Shown: positions 10,454-21,334, numbered from the stretch's first letter. The stretch is DNA of 64,000 nucleotides from Delphinapterus leucas (GCF_002288925.2 NW_022098044.1:15796462-15860461); one strand, 5' to 3'. Notes: generated by a model from the sequence alone, not told the origin. Numbers and translations are program-made.

Positions 10454-11207
10454 GGTTCAACATCACTAATTATTAGAGAAATGCAAATCAAAACTACAAT
10501 GAGGTATCACCTCACACCAGTTAGAATGGGCATCATCAGAAAATCTACAGACAACAAATGCTGGAGAGGGTGTGGAGAAAGGGAACCCTCTTGCACTGTT
10601 GGTGGGAATGTAAATTGATACAGCCACTATGGAGAATAGTATGGAGGTTCCTTAAAGAGCTAAAAATAGAATTACCATATGACCCAGCAATCCCACTACT
10701 GGGCATATACCCTGAGAAAACCGTAATTCAAAAAGACCCATGCACCCCAATATTCATTGCAGCACTATTTACAATAGCCAGGACGTGGAAGCAACCTAAA
10801 TGCCCACTGACAGACGAATGGATAAAGAAGATGTGGCACATATATACAATGGAATATTACTCAGGCATAAAAAGGAATGAAATTGGGTCATTTGTAGAGA
10901 CGTGGATGGATCTAGAGACTGTCATACAGAGTGAAGTAAGTCAGAAAGAGAGAAACAGATATCGTATATTAACGCACATATGTGGAACCTAGAAAAATCG
11001 TACAGATGAACCTGTTTGCAGGGCAGAGATAGAGACACGAATGTAGAGAACAAACATATGGACACCAAGGGAGGAAGCGGGGGGGGGGGGGTGAATTGGG
11101 AGATTGGGATTGGTATATATACACTAAAATGTATAAAATAGATAAATAATAAGAACCTGCTATATAAAAATAAATAAATAAAATTTTAGGTAAAAAAATA
11201 TAAAAAG
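10454..11207 (+). mobile_element. 5'-truncated L1 with ORF2 C terminus, short 3' UTR
   Basis: Sense L1 starting inside ORF2 (gttcaacatcactaattatt) and ending with an (AAAT)n-rich tail near 11160-11207. Its 3' UTR stops soon after a taataagaacctgc motif, so it is the short-3'-UTR type. A possible duplicated target, about aaaaagtaaaaagg on the left and aaaaatataaaaagg on the right, flanks it. A G-run lies at 11080-11091. It interrupts an older DNA transposon. Confidence 0.85.
10460..10992 (+). pseudogene. L1 ORF2 C-terminal pseudogene fragment
   Basis: Encodes the end of ORF2: NKCWRGCG, then after a one-base frameshift near 10580 (in a short A run) [56 protein letters not shown] and a terminal ILTHICGT followed by TAG at 10990-10992. 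The Cys-rich knuckle is intact in sequence but nothing upstream is present, so there is no enzyme activity. Confidence 0.85.
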
Positions 11208-11427
11208 GAACAGGGGCAATTAATTTTGTTAATATATTTCATTTCACCCAATGTTTCTAAAATATTTCAACATGGAATCAATAGAAAAAAGTTGCTAGTG
11301 AGAGATACTTCCATTCCGTTTTTGCACACTAAGTCTTTGAAGTCTGGTGTGTGCTTTACACACTTTTGGCCCATCTCAATCTGGATGAGCCCCATGTGGC
11401 TACTGACTATCGGTCATCAGCACTCTG

Positions 11428-13493
11428 ATGATGAAGAACAAGAATTAATTATATACACACCAAATCAGGCGAGATTTTATTCATTATGCTTGCATAAAGC
11501 TAGGTAATTTGAATCTAGCATAAACCAAAGGAGAAGGTAGCAACTCTGAGAATGATGTGTCTAAAAATGACACAAAGAAGTGCATGGAAAAAAGTTCTGG
11601 GTGACACCAGAGTGATCAACTACAGACTTTCAAAAGCCCCTCAAGCATGAATGGTCGGAGTTTTTTATCAGACTTTTCTACTTGGAGCTCTACTTGTCTC
11701 ACAGGAGTTCACAGCTGATGTTTTAATTCACACTTTGAGGTGGGGTTACACTTTGCTTTGTTACTATGCTGTTGCCCTTCTGAAATGTCAAGGTGAGCAT
11801 TTGTCCTTAAGCATTTAATACAAATTGAATGTCATAGAAGCCAGTGTAAAATGGGGAAGAATGCTCTGAATTCAGTGATGACGTCATTCAATCAAGATTT
11901 AGCAAATATACTCACTGCTAAAAATGAGCATTTCCACCCAATATTTACCTAGTTTCACTGTATTTTCCTACTGGGGAGCAGAGCCCAGGAGCTGTTGTCA
12001 GCTTTAACCTTGTGAAGATTGTGACCATCAGTGACCCCTTTCTTGACTCCCAGCTCCATGTTTTTTATGTTTTCTTATAACTCCATCCATGGTACATTCA
12101 AAAATCTTTTGAGGCTGCAAACATGGAGGTCATGCTGGTCAAACATGGGCATCTTCCAAGAGTAAGGTCTCAACAGCCTGGCACAGAGTGAAACATACGC
12201 TGGACATGCTGTGCTCTCACTAGGCCTCTATACGCCTAGTAAAGACCAAATTTGGTCATTTATGCTCCTTTGTTACTGGAGGGAACCAGGGACAGTATGA
12301 AAGCCTCTCAGGACGGTCAGCCGCACCAGTTTGATCTGAGTGTAATGTCCTCAGATACGTTAGTATTGTAGGAGATACTTACCATCAGTGCTTTCCAGGA
12401 GCGAATGGTTGCATCTCTGGTGAGTTAGCGCAGTGGCGAAAGTTGAGAATATCATTCTGGGTTGAACTGCCGACACTGTTGGGAAGGCCATCCTATGGCC
12501 GAGGGGGGCCATCATTACTGTGACATGTCCCCAGGTCTAAAATCCCTGGCATGGATCTGACGTTCTCACGTTTTCTCAGCTGCTAAGAAGCAGGAGTCAG
12601 GGACCTTGAAGGAGAGCCCAGACCCTCGGAGAGGTGGTGTTTCCCCTTCCTTAGGCACTCCGTCCCTCCCTGCTCCTGGGCTCTCTGGCTTCAGTGAGCA
12701 GCCTCCTCTGGGTTTCAGCCAGGCTAATCTCTCGGGTACAGCTTTGGTGGGGAGAGAAGGAATCAGATAGTCTGCCTTTGTGCAGGGAGGAACTTTCCCA
12801 CGATTGTCTGCGGACACATACTGGTCTCTCCAAAATCATTTTAGTGCAGACGTGTCAACCAAGGCATACAATTTCAGTCAACTTTGTTTCGAGTCTTCTG
12901 ATTTCTAGAGAGAGTATTCATAGTGATATATCTTTTTTTTTCTTATTTTAAGAATAAGAAATTTATTACTTTATATAACAAGAAGCCCCAAAGTAGGATA
13001 ATTCAGGGATGGGTTAACTGCACCTTCATTAAGTCATCAAAGTCAAGTTTCTTTCTATCTTTCTACTTTTCCATCCTGAGTGCATCAGACTCATCCATAG
13101 ACGAGCTCCCTTCCTGGACACAAGATAGCTGTAGCAGCTCCAGGCTTCACACTGTCGATCTTTGGTGAAGGAGAAAGTTACAGAGCACTTTGGGTTTGAG
13201 GTCACCTCTCCAAACACTTTTATAGGAAGATGAAATCTGAGAACTAATTTATAGAGATGATGATTTAGAGTAGAAATTGCGAGCTAATAGGTCCTTCCTT
13301 AGAAATGGCTCAGAAAACGCGTAGTAAAACAACAGAGAACAAAAATGGAACTTGGCTGCGTGACTTGGGCATTTCTTCTTTTCATTCATACATCCATTCT
13401 TCTGATAAATGTGTAGTGATTATCTCACCAGATGCCGGGTATGTAGAATGCAAGATCCAAGGCCTTTCTTCATTTAATGGACCTGGTCCTATG
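11428..13493. other. Single-copy-like region, no gene recognised
   Basis: Two kilobases without a clear repeat or exon. About 12935-13180 (gcatcagactcatcc, then acaagatagctgtagcagct) may be a decayed interspersed repeat whose family I cannot assign. About 13375-13470 weakly resembles the antisense L2 3' end. ORFs of 80-137 codons have no family signature, and those at its right edge run into the LTR that follows. Confidence 0.4.
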
Positions 13494-14461
13494 GTAAGCA
13501 GCCTGCTAGGTTGGCCTCCAATAATCCTTGTCTCCTGGTATTCATACCCTCCCATGGTGAATAGTGCTGTAACCAGTATGATGATGGGGAAGTGATGTGT
13601 GACTTCCAAGGCTAGGTCATAAAAGATATTGCTGCTTCCCCCTTGCTCTTGGATCACTTGCTCTGGGGCGAAGCTGGCCACATGTTGGGAGGACTCTCCC
13701 CCATGGAGAACTGAGGCCTCCTGCCAGCTGCCAGCACCAACTTGCCAGCCATGTGAACGAGCCATCTCGGAAGCAGATCTTGCAGCTCCAGTCAAGCCTT
13801 TAGATGCCTGCAGCCCCAGCTGATGTCTTGATTAAAGCCTCACAAGAGACCAAAAGCCAGAACCACTCAAATTTCTGCACATTTAAAAAACAATTTTTTA
13901 TTGGAGTATAGTCGATTTACAATGTTGTGTTAGTTTCAGGAATACAGCAAAGCGAATCAGTTATACATATACATATATCCACTTTTTATTTTTAGATTTT
14001 TTCCCATATAGGCTATTACAGAGTATTGAGTGGAGTTCCCTGTGCTATACAGCATTTTCTTATTAGTTACTATTTTATATATAGTAGTGTGTATATGTCA
14101 GTCCCAGTCTCCCAATTTATCCCTCCCACCCTTATCCCCTGGTACCCATAAGTTTGTTTTCTACATCTGTGACTCTACTTCTGGTTTGTAAATAAGTTCA
14201 TTTGTACCCTTTTTTTTTAGATTCCACATATAAGCAATGTCATATGATATTTGTCTTTCTGTGTCTGACTTACTTCACTCAGTATGACAATTTCTGGGTC
14301 CATCCATGTTGCTGCAAATGGCATTATTTTGTTCTTTTTTTATGGCTGAGTAATAGTCCATTGTATATATGCCCTGTACTTAGATGAGAAATGCTTATTA
14401 CTGCTTTAAGCCTCTAGGTTTTGAGGCAATTTGCTATGCAGCGATAGAGAACTAATACATA
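13494..14461 (+). repeat. MLT1-like (ERVL-MaLR) solo LTR, split by an L1
   Basis: The left part (about 13494-13880) has gttggcctccaataatcctt, cttccaaggctaggtcataa and ctgatgtcttgattaaagcc. The right part (14378-14461) has ctttaagcctctaggttttg, then gcaatttgctatgcagcgat and ends agagaactaatacata. Both follow the order of an MLT1-group LTR. The piece with the polyadenylation signal is damaged at the L1 junction. No internal retroviral sequence is seen. The subfamily is not certain. Confidence 0.65.
13884..14377 (-). repeat. L1 3' fragment nested in the LTR
   Basis: Antisense L1: a T-rich start, ttattggagtatagtcgatt, the 3' UTR, and the end of ORF2 up to ttatggctgagtaatagtcc. 5'-truncated at about 14377. 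It interrupts the MLT1-like LTR, so it is younger than that LTR. Flanking ctgcac/ctgtac may be a decayed target duplication. Confidence 0.8.
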
Positions 14462-14465
14462 GCCC

Positions 14466-14670
14466 ACCTGTGCCAGACCTTTGCAAATATTAAACTATTA
14501 ACCCTCACAACAACCCTTTGAAGGAGGTACTGTTGTTGTTATACCCATTTGATACATGTGGAAACTGAGGCCCAGAGATGACTTGCCCAAAGTCACAGAA
14601 TTTGTGAAAGGCTGAACTGGGACTTAAATTAAGCAGTCTAGCCAGGGTCCATGTTCTCAACAAGTACTTT
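14466..14670 (-). repeat. MIR SINE, antisense
   Basis: Antisense MIR core: ccctcacaacaaccctttga, acatgtggaaactgaggccc, cttgcccaaagtcacagaat. This order is diagnostic for MIR. Confidence 0.85.
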
Positions 14671-14699
14671 GTGTTGTCCTTTAAGAGGAACATGCTTTA

Positions 14700-14815
14700 G
14701 GACATCAGTTCTAAAATCAGGTGGGCCTCTGTCCACTCAATTGTAAAGCTAAGATAATAGCAATTCTTTGGGGATTTTTTTAGGGTTAAATGAGATAAGG
14801 CATGAAAGGTCTATA
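14700..14815 (+). repeat. MIR 3' half, weak
   Basis: ctaagataatagcaattctt followed by gggttaaatgagataaggca resembles the 3' half of MIR. Confidence 0.4.
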
Positions 14816-15293
14816 GCTGGGGGTGGGGGCACGGTCAGCACACCTGAGTTCCCTTCCCTTGCCCAGCACCTTTTGTTTGCTACTGCTAAAGGGGGACTGA
14901 CTCATTCATCTGGAAGGGTCCTGCTCTCTGCCTTGGGTCCTGAAGCCATGCACTGTGCTTGGATACTCCCTGTTCTCTGAGCCCTGGTGTCCCAGCCCAT
15001 GTGATCCCAGCTCTCTAAAGGAGACTCCCATTTGGGATGCTGCCCTGAATTCTCACATAGGAAAAGCCAACTTCCTGAGCATGCCCTGACCTTCATTGCT
15101 AGGATGCAAACTAACAACAGGAAATCATTTCCTGTGCTTAATTACATTATTCACAGCACTATGCAGAGTGCTGGAACCACAGCCACTAATTCACAAAGTA
15201 GTTGGAAAGACAAAAATAAAACAAAGAAAGGAGAATGGCTTTGCTGGCTCTGTGAGTTGTACATTATGAAGCCAGAGGTAGTTCTTTGGGTGT
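14816..15293. other. No gene or repeat recognised
   Basis: A short G-rich tract lies at 14820-14832. No exon or repeat signature seen. Confidence 0.35.
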
Positions 15294-15538
15294 GCAGTCA
15301 TTCCTCGATATCCACAGGGGATTGGGTCCAGAACCCCCTATGGATACTAAATTCTGATGATGCTCAAGTCCCTTAGATGACCCTCTGTATCCATGGTTCC
15401 ACATCTGCAGATTCAACCGTCAGCAGATTGTAAACATAGTACACAATCTATCCGATGTTGGTTGAGGTTGGTTGAATCCACAGGTGTGGAATTGGCAGAT
15501 ACAGGGGACCCACTGTACTTGGAGATTTGGGGACAGTG
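15294..15538 (+). mobile_element. Tigger/MER2-like MITE (Tc1/mariner group)
   Basis: Starts cagtcattcctcgatatcca and ends gatacaggggacccactgta. The ends are imperfect inverted copies. The centre holds 'tggttccacatctgcagatt' and gttggttgaatccac. This fits a short, internally deleted Tigger-type element. It has no transposase ORF. Confidence 0.7.
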
Positions 15539-15589
15539 CCACAAGCAGTGTAAAGTGCAGGGTGTGAAAGGAAGTCACACACATGGGGT

Positions 15590-15720
15590 TTCTAATCCCA
15601 GTTCCATCACTTTTCGATATGAGACTTTGGACAAGTTATTTAACCTCCCCGAGGTTCGTTGAGTAGAAAAGGAGGATAATGATGCTGACCTCATTGATTC
15701 CTTGTGAGGATACCGTAGGA
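15590..15720 (+). repeat. MIR SINE fragment
   Basis: The order taatcccagttccatcactt, tttggacaagttatttaacc, then ataatgatgctgacctcatt matches the MIR core in sense. Confidence 0.7.
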
Positions 15721-15814
15721 TAATGTGGGTGCCCTGCATCAGGACGAGTTTCCTTCCTCTTCATAATGACCGTATTGGAGAGCTAGTGTCATAAACAGCT
15801 AATGGTTAGGAGTT

Positions 15815-15830
15815 AAAAGCTCACACAAGA
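15815..15830 (+). repeat. Target duplication of CHR SINE, left
   Basis: aaaagctcacacaaga pairs with aaaagctcacccaaga at 16061-16076 (one mismatch). Confidence 0.9.
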
Positions 15831-16028
15831 GCTTCCCTGGTGGCGCAGTGGTTGAGAGTCCGCCTGCCGATGCAGGGGATATGGGTTCGTGCCCCGGTCC
15901 GGGAAGATCCCACATGCTGCGGAGCGGCTAGGCCCGTGAGCCATGGCTGCTGAGCCTGTGCGTCCGGAGCCTGTGCTCCGCAACGGGAGAGGCCACAACA
16001 GTGAGAGGCCCGCGTACCACAAAAAAAA

Positions 16029-16060
<32 letters not shown>
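15831..16060 (+). mobile_element. CHR-type tRNA-derived SINE, CA-repeat tail
   Basis: A cetacean CHR SINE. The tRNA-like head has a Pol III A box (tggcgcagtggtt, 15841-15853) and B box (ggttcgtgccc, 15884-15894). The tRNA-unrelated body follows (gtgagaggcccgcgtaccac). It has no ORF and moves using L1 machinery. The normal A-tail is short here and has become a (CA)n microsatellite at about 16030-16060. The flanking 16-bp duplication shows a retrotransposed copy. Confidence 0.95.
16030..16060. repeat. (CA)n microsatellite in SINE tail
   Basis: About 15 CA units directly after the A-rich end of the SINE, likely length-variable. Confidence 0.95.
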
Positions 16061-16065
<5 letters not shown>

Positions 16066-16076
16066 CTCACCCAAGA

Positions 16077-16467
16077 ATTCCCCCTCCCCCCAAAGGAAAT
16101 TTAAGGATAATTTCAGACCGAAACAGTATTGAGGCATTCCAACGGGCAACCACAGAAGAGCTGCTGACCTGTGTGGTCCATGGAGGTACCTAGTGGGAGG
16201 TCAGACTCGGATGCATAGACCTAGCCTGGCTGGCGGACTAGAGATTTAGTCTTTTCAAGTCTGTTTCTGACCCTGGAGGAGAAAAGTAGTTATGCACCCT
16301 GACAGCTTTTCTTTAAAAATCTTGTACATCTCTTACATAAGGTAAGTGGGAAAAAAAGCTTTTCACAAAGTATAATATGCATTCATGTTTAAAAACACAA
16401 AACAAGAAAAAACAAATTAGAAAAATCTGAACAATTTAGAAATAGAAGGGAACTTCCTTATTCTGAT
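16077..16467. other. No gene or repeat recognised
   Basis: AT-rich to the right, with no exon or repeat signature. Confidence 0.35.
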
Positions 16468-16481
16468 AAAAAATGTCTACC

Positions 16482-16690
16482 GGGTTTCCCTGGTGGCGTA
16501 GTGGTTGAGAGTCCGCCTGCCGATGCAGGGGACATGGGTTCGTGCCCCGGTCTGGGAAGATCCCACATGCCACGGAGCAGCTGGGCCCGTGAGCCATGGC
16601 CACTGAGCCTGCACGTCCGGAGCCTGTGCTCCGCAACGGGAGAGGCCACAACAGTGAGAGGCCCACGTACCGCAAAAAAAAAAAAAAAAA
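16482..16690 (+). mobile_element. CHR-type SINE
   Basis: Same family as the SINE at 15.8 kb, with A box (tggcgtagtggtt), B box (ggttcgtgccc) and body, ending in an A-tail of about 24 bases. Target duplication aaaaaatgtctacc (16468-16481) and aaaaaatatctacc (16691-16704), one mismatch. Confidence 0.95.
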
Positions 16691-17281
16691 AAAAAATATC
16701 TACCCAAAAAACCCCCAAAAAACAAAAACACTATGGTGAGCATGATACTTCACTGTGAAACTTTAGGAATGATTTCAGGATGCTTTCATTTCTTCCATTC
16801 ACTATCACACTGGATGTCCTAGCTACTTATTAAGACAAGAAAATAAAAGGGGTGTAAAATCAGGAAAGAACAAACAAAATTGCCCATATTCACAGATGAT
16901 ATGATTATCAATGTCAAAAAGGAAAATCTATAAACTATTAGTAAGAATTCAGGTTTGGTGGATACAAGATCTATGTACAAAAATCAGTAGTGTTCCTATA
17001 GAGAAACAAAACCAAGTAGAAACGAAAAAGTTAAAAAAAAAAAAGAATGTTTACACCAGCAACAAAAACCATAAAGTATGTAAGGAAAAGAAATTGAAAA
17101 AATAAGCAAGACCTTTATGGACAATATTATAAAACCCTTATTGAAGGGTATAAAAGAAGACTTTTAAACGAAGGGTAAAACATACTATGTTCATGGATAG
17201 AATGATTCAGTATCAAAAGATATTATTTCTCCCCCAATATAATCTGTAATTGCAATGCCATTGCAATAAAAAGAAAACAGG

Positions 17282-17342
17282 TGGTGTGTGCAGGTGTGTG
17301 TGTGCAAGTGTGTGTGTGTATAAATAAATATATATATATATA
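17282..17342. repeat. GT/TA-rich simple repeat
   Basis: Interrupted (GT)n with aggtgtgtgtgtgcaagtgt followed by TAAA and (TA)n units, lying within the ancient L1. Confidence 0.85.
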
Positions 17343-18158
17343 ACAATACAAGATACTCCTAAAATCCATGTATAAAAGTAATTGATCAAGAATAATGAAC
17401 ATAGTTTTATATAAGGGGATTATATAGGAAGGGAAATTGCCCTAATAGTTATCTGGATTATAACTTGTAGTAATTTGGGTATGTTGCATTGGCACAGGGG
17501 TATAGAAATATATACCATTTAAACTGCCTGCTGTGACCAGAAGTCAGTGTATGCGTGTCTGGGCATGTAAATGAGAGCAGCGATGTTATAATAAGTGAGG
17601 AAAACCCATTTATTCAGTGAATGCCTAAACTGCCAGCAAACTAAAAGGAACAAAAAGAAAATCAGATCCTTACTTCACACTTTATTAAAAAATTGATTAC
17701 ATTTTAATTAATTTAAAAAAGATGATTAAAGACCTAAATATGAAAAGCCCCAAATTTAGACCTTTTAGGAAGAAAAGAGCAAACCTTTAAAAAGAAATGG
17801 ATTACATTAAAATTAAAATCTTATTAATAATAGGACACCATAAACTGAATTAAAAGGCATACTATAATAATAGTCTGCAGAATCAGTCAGGGATTAATAT
17901 CCAGAATATTTAAAGAGTTTCTACAAATCAGTAAGAAGAAAAGGCTATGCCACAGAATAATGGGTACAGGTTGGGAATAGGGAGAAATCAGAGGCAAGAA
18001 AACTGAATGGACAATAAGCATAAAAGATGGTCAAACTCACCAGTAGTCAGGGAAATGCAAATTAAAAACAACACAGTGAGATATAATCCCACACTTCTCA
18101 GACTGGCAAAAATTAAAATCTGACAACACTAAGAGTTGGCAAAAATGTGGAGATTTTC

Positions 18159-18364
18159 GGGCTTCCCTGGTGGTGCAGTGGTTGGGAGTCCGCCTGCCGA
18201 TGCAGGGGACGCAGGATCGTGCCCCGGTCCGGGAGGATCCCACGTGCCACGGAGCAGCTGGGCCTGTGAGCCATGGCCGGCCGCTGAGCCTGCGTGTCCG
18301 GAGCCTGTACTCTGCAACGGGAGAGGCTGCGGCGGTGAGAGGCCTGCGTACCGCAAAAAAAAAA
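18159..18364 (+). mobile_element. CHR-type SINE inside the ancient L1
   Basis: CHR SINE with A box tggtgcagtggtt and tRNA-like head, body and A-tail. It has a perfect 18-bp target duplication, aaaaatgtggagattttc, at 18141-18158 and 18365-18382. A few extra bases (gccggccg) in the body distinguish it from its neighbours. The perfect duplication suggests a recent insertion. Confidence 0.97.
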
Positions 18365-18951
18365 AAAAATGTGGAGATTTTCATACAGTGCTGCTGGGGA
18401 TAAAAATTGGTAAAATCACTTTGGAGAGTAAGTGGCAGTTTCTAATACAAATCAGCAGTTCTACATTTACAGTACACTCTAGAGAAAATCCATCTACAGA
18501 TAGGCTCCAGAGGAAATCCAGCATGTATGCATGAGGAAACATATTTGTATAAGAGTGTTGGCTGTAGTGTTCTTTGTAAGAGTTAGAAGCTGAGACCAAT
18601 CAAATGTCCATCATTTAGGGAATGGATGAATAAAGTATTTTATATGTATAAGATCGAATACTCCATAGCAATTAAATGAATGGATTAGATAAATATGGAT
18701 AGCTTACTGTTGAACCAGCAAAGTTACAGTCAAGTAGTATTCCATTTATGTAAATTTTTTTAAATAGCACTTTTACCTAGTTTATGGTAATACATAAGTA
18801 CCAAAATTATAAAATCATGCATGGGAAAGACACGTAGAAGGTTAGAAGAGCAGTGTCCTCTGGGAAGGAAAGGTGGGAAAGTTGGATTGAGCTGGAGTAA
18901 AAAGGAGGCTTCCACTCTGTAAAGTTTTATTTCTTTACAAACACAAATAGA

Positions 18952-19015
18952 ATCAGAATGAAAAAGAGGGAGCTGAAATCAGTATCAGAATGAAAAAGAG
19001 GGAGCTGAAATCAGT
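18952..19015 (+). repeat. Perfect 32-bp tandem duplication
   Basis: The 32-base unit at 18952-18983 is repeated exactly at 18984-19015. It starts atcagaatgaaaaagaggga and ends gctgaaatcagt. Confidence 0.95.
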
Positions 19016-20929
19016 AGTACAAAACGGTAATATTTGTTAAATCTAAGCTTGGTTAGGGTTATTAAATTATTTGCTATATTTGTATGTTTAAAATCCTTCT
19101 GGAAGCAGTAGCCATCAGCACCTTTCAGATTTGCCCAAAGGAGCAATGTGGAAATGAGTCCCTTGCTGGTAGAGAGCATTCTCTATAGGTGTGTCCCTGC
19201 TTACAGGGAGGTGTTATGCATGGGTGCCTGTGCCCACATGTGTACAGGCTTGTATTCATCTCTTGCTCAGCTGGTGTTGCCTTGGCAACTTGGAATGCCC
19301 CAACATCTGCTGAATCGGGGGAAGGTGAGTGGCTTTGCACATTGGCTGTTCATTTCCCTCAGAGGAATGTAATCTGAAACAAGGGTGATCAGTCTGTCTT
19401 TGTCTCTCTGTCTTCTAAATATGCAGTTCACCTTGTCTTCATCATCTTTTAGCTATTCTTCCAGCTCATATATCTCATTTTCAGCCGTTCCTAAGATATA
19501 ACTGTGAATGTCTAATCAAAAACAAGCCAAATTTACCTTTTACCATCTTAAACCATTTTCTCTAAATAAGCAGTTAACATGCTTTAAAGACCCGGGGGGA
19601 AAGATGCTGTATTTGCACCGTAGACCCTCTTTTCCCACCACTGGGAGTACCACGGGGGGTGGGGGTGGGTAGGGCTGTGGGACTCAGTACCAGCACATGT
19701 CACAGGATGCTGCCTGTGACAGCAGGAATAGGAGGAGTGCTATGGAATAGATTCCTGCCTCTCGTCACTGTGGTCCATGAGAACCCCCTGACTTGCTCCT
19801 TATCCAGCCTGGACTTCATTGGGGAACATGCCAGCACTTCCTGCCCCGCCTCCTGGGTGCACTGGCCTGCTGTGTGTGCCATTCTTCCTGCCTGTCATTT
19901 GGAGCGATTGAGCCCCATGCTAGGAGCTGAAGGACAGAAGGATGTGATGTGAGAAGGATGCCTGAATGCTGGTTAAGCTCTTGGTCTCAGATACACCCCC
20001 AGGGAAACTTCTTAGTGAGTTGAAGGCTGCATAAAGGGACACCAAATAAGTGTACCTTTTATCAACGCAGAAGGGTTCAAATTCTTAGAGTGTTAAAGCT
20101 GGTCATGTGAAGGATTTCTGGTCTAACCTAACCATCCATCCAACCAATGTTTACTGGGTTCTTTCGATCTGCCTTTAAACATGGGAAGATCCAAGCCCAG
20201 GGAGGCTGCATGAATTCTTTTCTGTTAGCTAAGTTGGCATCTCCCCCAGACAGGCACCCAGTCAACACAGCCCCCCTCCATCCTGCTGATCAGGGTCATC
20301 AGAGCGTCCTCTTTTCCAACCACACTTCTGAGACCATTCTATAGAGCCCTTGGGTAAGGAATTGATGAGTCAATATTGAGCCCTTAGCTCTTGGGACTCA
20401 GGATCTTAGTCCAGTAAGGATACGAACATTCTTAACCGGTGGAGTCGATGTGTGGTTTTCCCATCAATCTCAGTGCAGGTGCACATTCATAGGGCAAGAA
20501 GGCACCACCCTGTCACCACTGCAGGTGTTGATTGTCCCTGATAATTGGTCTGACCCTGTCCCCAGGCAGGCGGTATCCAGACCTCAGCTCTGGTGCAAGA
20601 CACCAAGGAGGGAGAAGCCTCCCAATGGGTTTTACTCTGAAAAGGCACTTGAACAAAGTACTTATTCCCTGTCTGGACAAAGTAATGCATTTTATGGGTC
20701 TGGTGACAGTTCTTAAAATTCTTTAAAGCCCAGGTGCTGGGAGCAGCATTGCGTGAACATATTTAATGCTTTTTCTCTTTTTTATTGAGGAAAACCACTC
20801 TTAATGTGGAATTTGGGTCTATTGGCTCCTATCTGACATTCTGAGAATTTTTTCTTCTTACTGCTTCTAGCCTTTCCAAACAGTCTTACTTGCTTGATAC
20901 ACACAGGGTAAAAGAAGAGCTTCATAGTA
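19016..20929. other. Single-copy-like region, no gene recognised
   Basis: Almost 2 kb with no repeat that I can name and no exon signature. A G-run cluster lies at 19654-19674. ORFs of 60-97 codons show no family signature. Confidence 0.4.
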
Positions 20930-21045
20930 AAGTAATTTCCAGAAATTGATAATAGTGATCGTTTCTCTGGAAGGGTCTGGGCTGGGCAAGAGACTTAATT
21001 TTTATTGAATATCTTTGTTGTATTTGAATTAAATTTTCCCCCAAG
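20930..21045 (+). repeat. Possible old L1 3' UTR fragment
   Basis: gataatagtgatcgtttctc then ttaatttttattgaatatct resembles 3' UTR tails of old L1 copies. Weak. Confidence 0.35.
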
Positions 21046-21055
21046 GCATACAATT

Positions 21056-21262
21056 TTCTTTTTTTTTTTTTTTTACATCTTTATTGGAGTATAATTGCTT
21101 TACAATGGTGTGTTAGTTTCTACTTTATAACAAAGTGAATCAGTTATACATATACATATGTTCCCATATCTCTTCCCTCTTGCGTCTCCCTCCCTCCCAC
21201 CCTCCCTATCCCACCCTTCCAGGTGGTCACAAAGCACCAAGCTGATCTCCCTGTGCTATGCG
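21056..21262 (-). repeat. L1 3' UTR fragment, third 3'-end type
   Basis: A run of T at 21059-21074 followed by acatctttattggagtataa and a CTCCC-rich stretch. This is nearly the same as the 3' end of the L1 at 60.8-61.8 kb, and differs from the end type at 0.25 kb. Only about 190 bp are present. Confidence 0.85.
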
Positions 21263-21334
21263 TCTGGGAGACGCATCTTTTGTTGTAGAACACAAAGAAT
21301 ACTGCTTGTACTAAATAGTAATAGATGCAGTATT

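Larger units (their letters stand above)
10375..11427 (+). mobile_element. Non-autonomous DNA transposon relic, split by an L1
   Basis: The two outer pieces (10375-10453 and about 11208-11427) join into one old interspersed element of about 300 bp once the intervening L1 is set aside. The left end starts cagtgctgtcc. The right end has gccccatgtggctactgact and closes cagcactctg, an imperfect inverted end. I recall this as a common mammalian DNA transposon but cannot name the family with certainty. Confidence 0.5.
16790..18950 (+). repeat. Ancient L1 (L1M-like) ORF2 to 3' UTR, interrupted
   Basis: A sense, heavily decayed L1. Recognisable RT/connection stretches include attcacagatgatatgatta (the AxDDM box), then caagacctttatggacaata, ggattaatatccagaatatt and gtcagggaaatgcaaattaa. 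After a SINE insertion it continues with gaatggatgaataaagtatt and a 3' UTR-like part near 18.8-18.95 kb. Many stops and indels exist, so no ORF survives. The edges are approximate. Because it is much more diverged than the L1 at 3.4-9.4 kb, it is far older. Confidence 0.75.

Noticed and set aside
12935..13180. Possible processed pseudogene
   Set aside because: No open frame, no poly-A tail with target duplication, and the sequence has the feel of an old interspersed repeat.
15831..16060. tRNA gene suggested by A and B boxes
   Set aside because: The boxes belong to the tRNA-derived head of a CHR SINE. There is no anticodon arm or acceptor stem of a real tRNA. The same applies to all other SINE copies.
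18952..19015. Possible CRISPR-like repeat
   Set aside because: Only two adjacent units with no spacer, in a mammalian genome.
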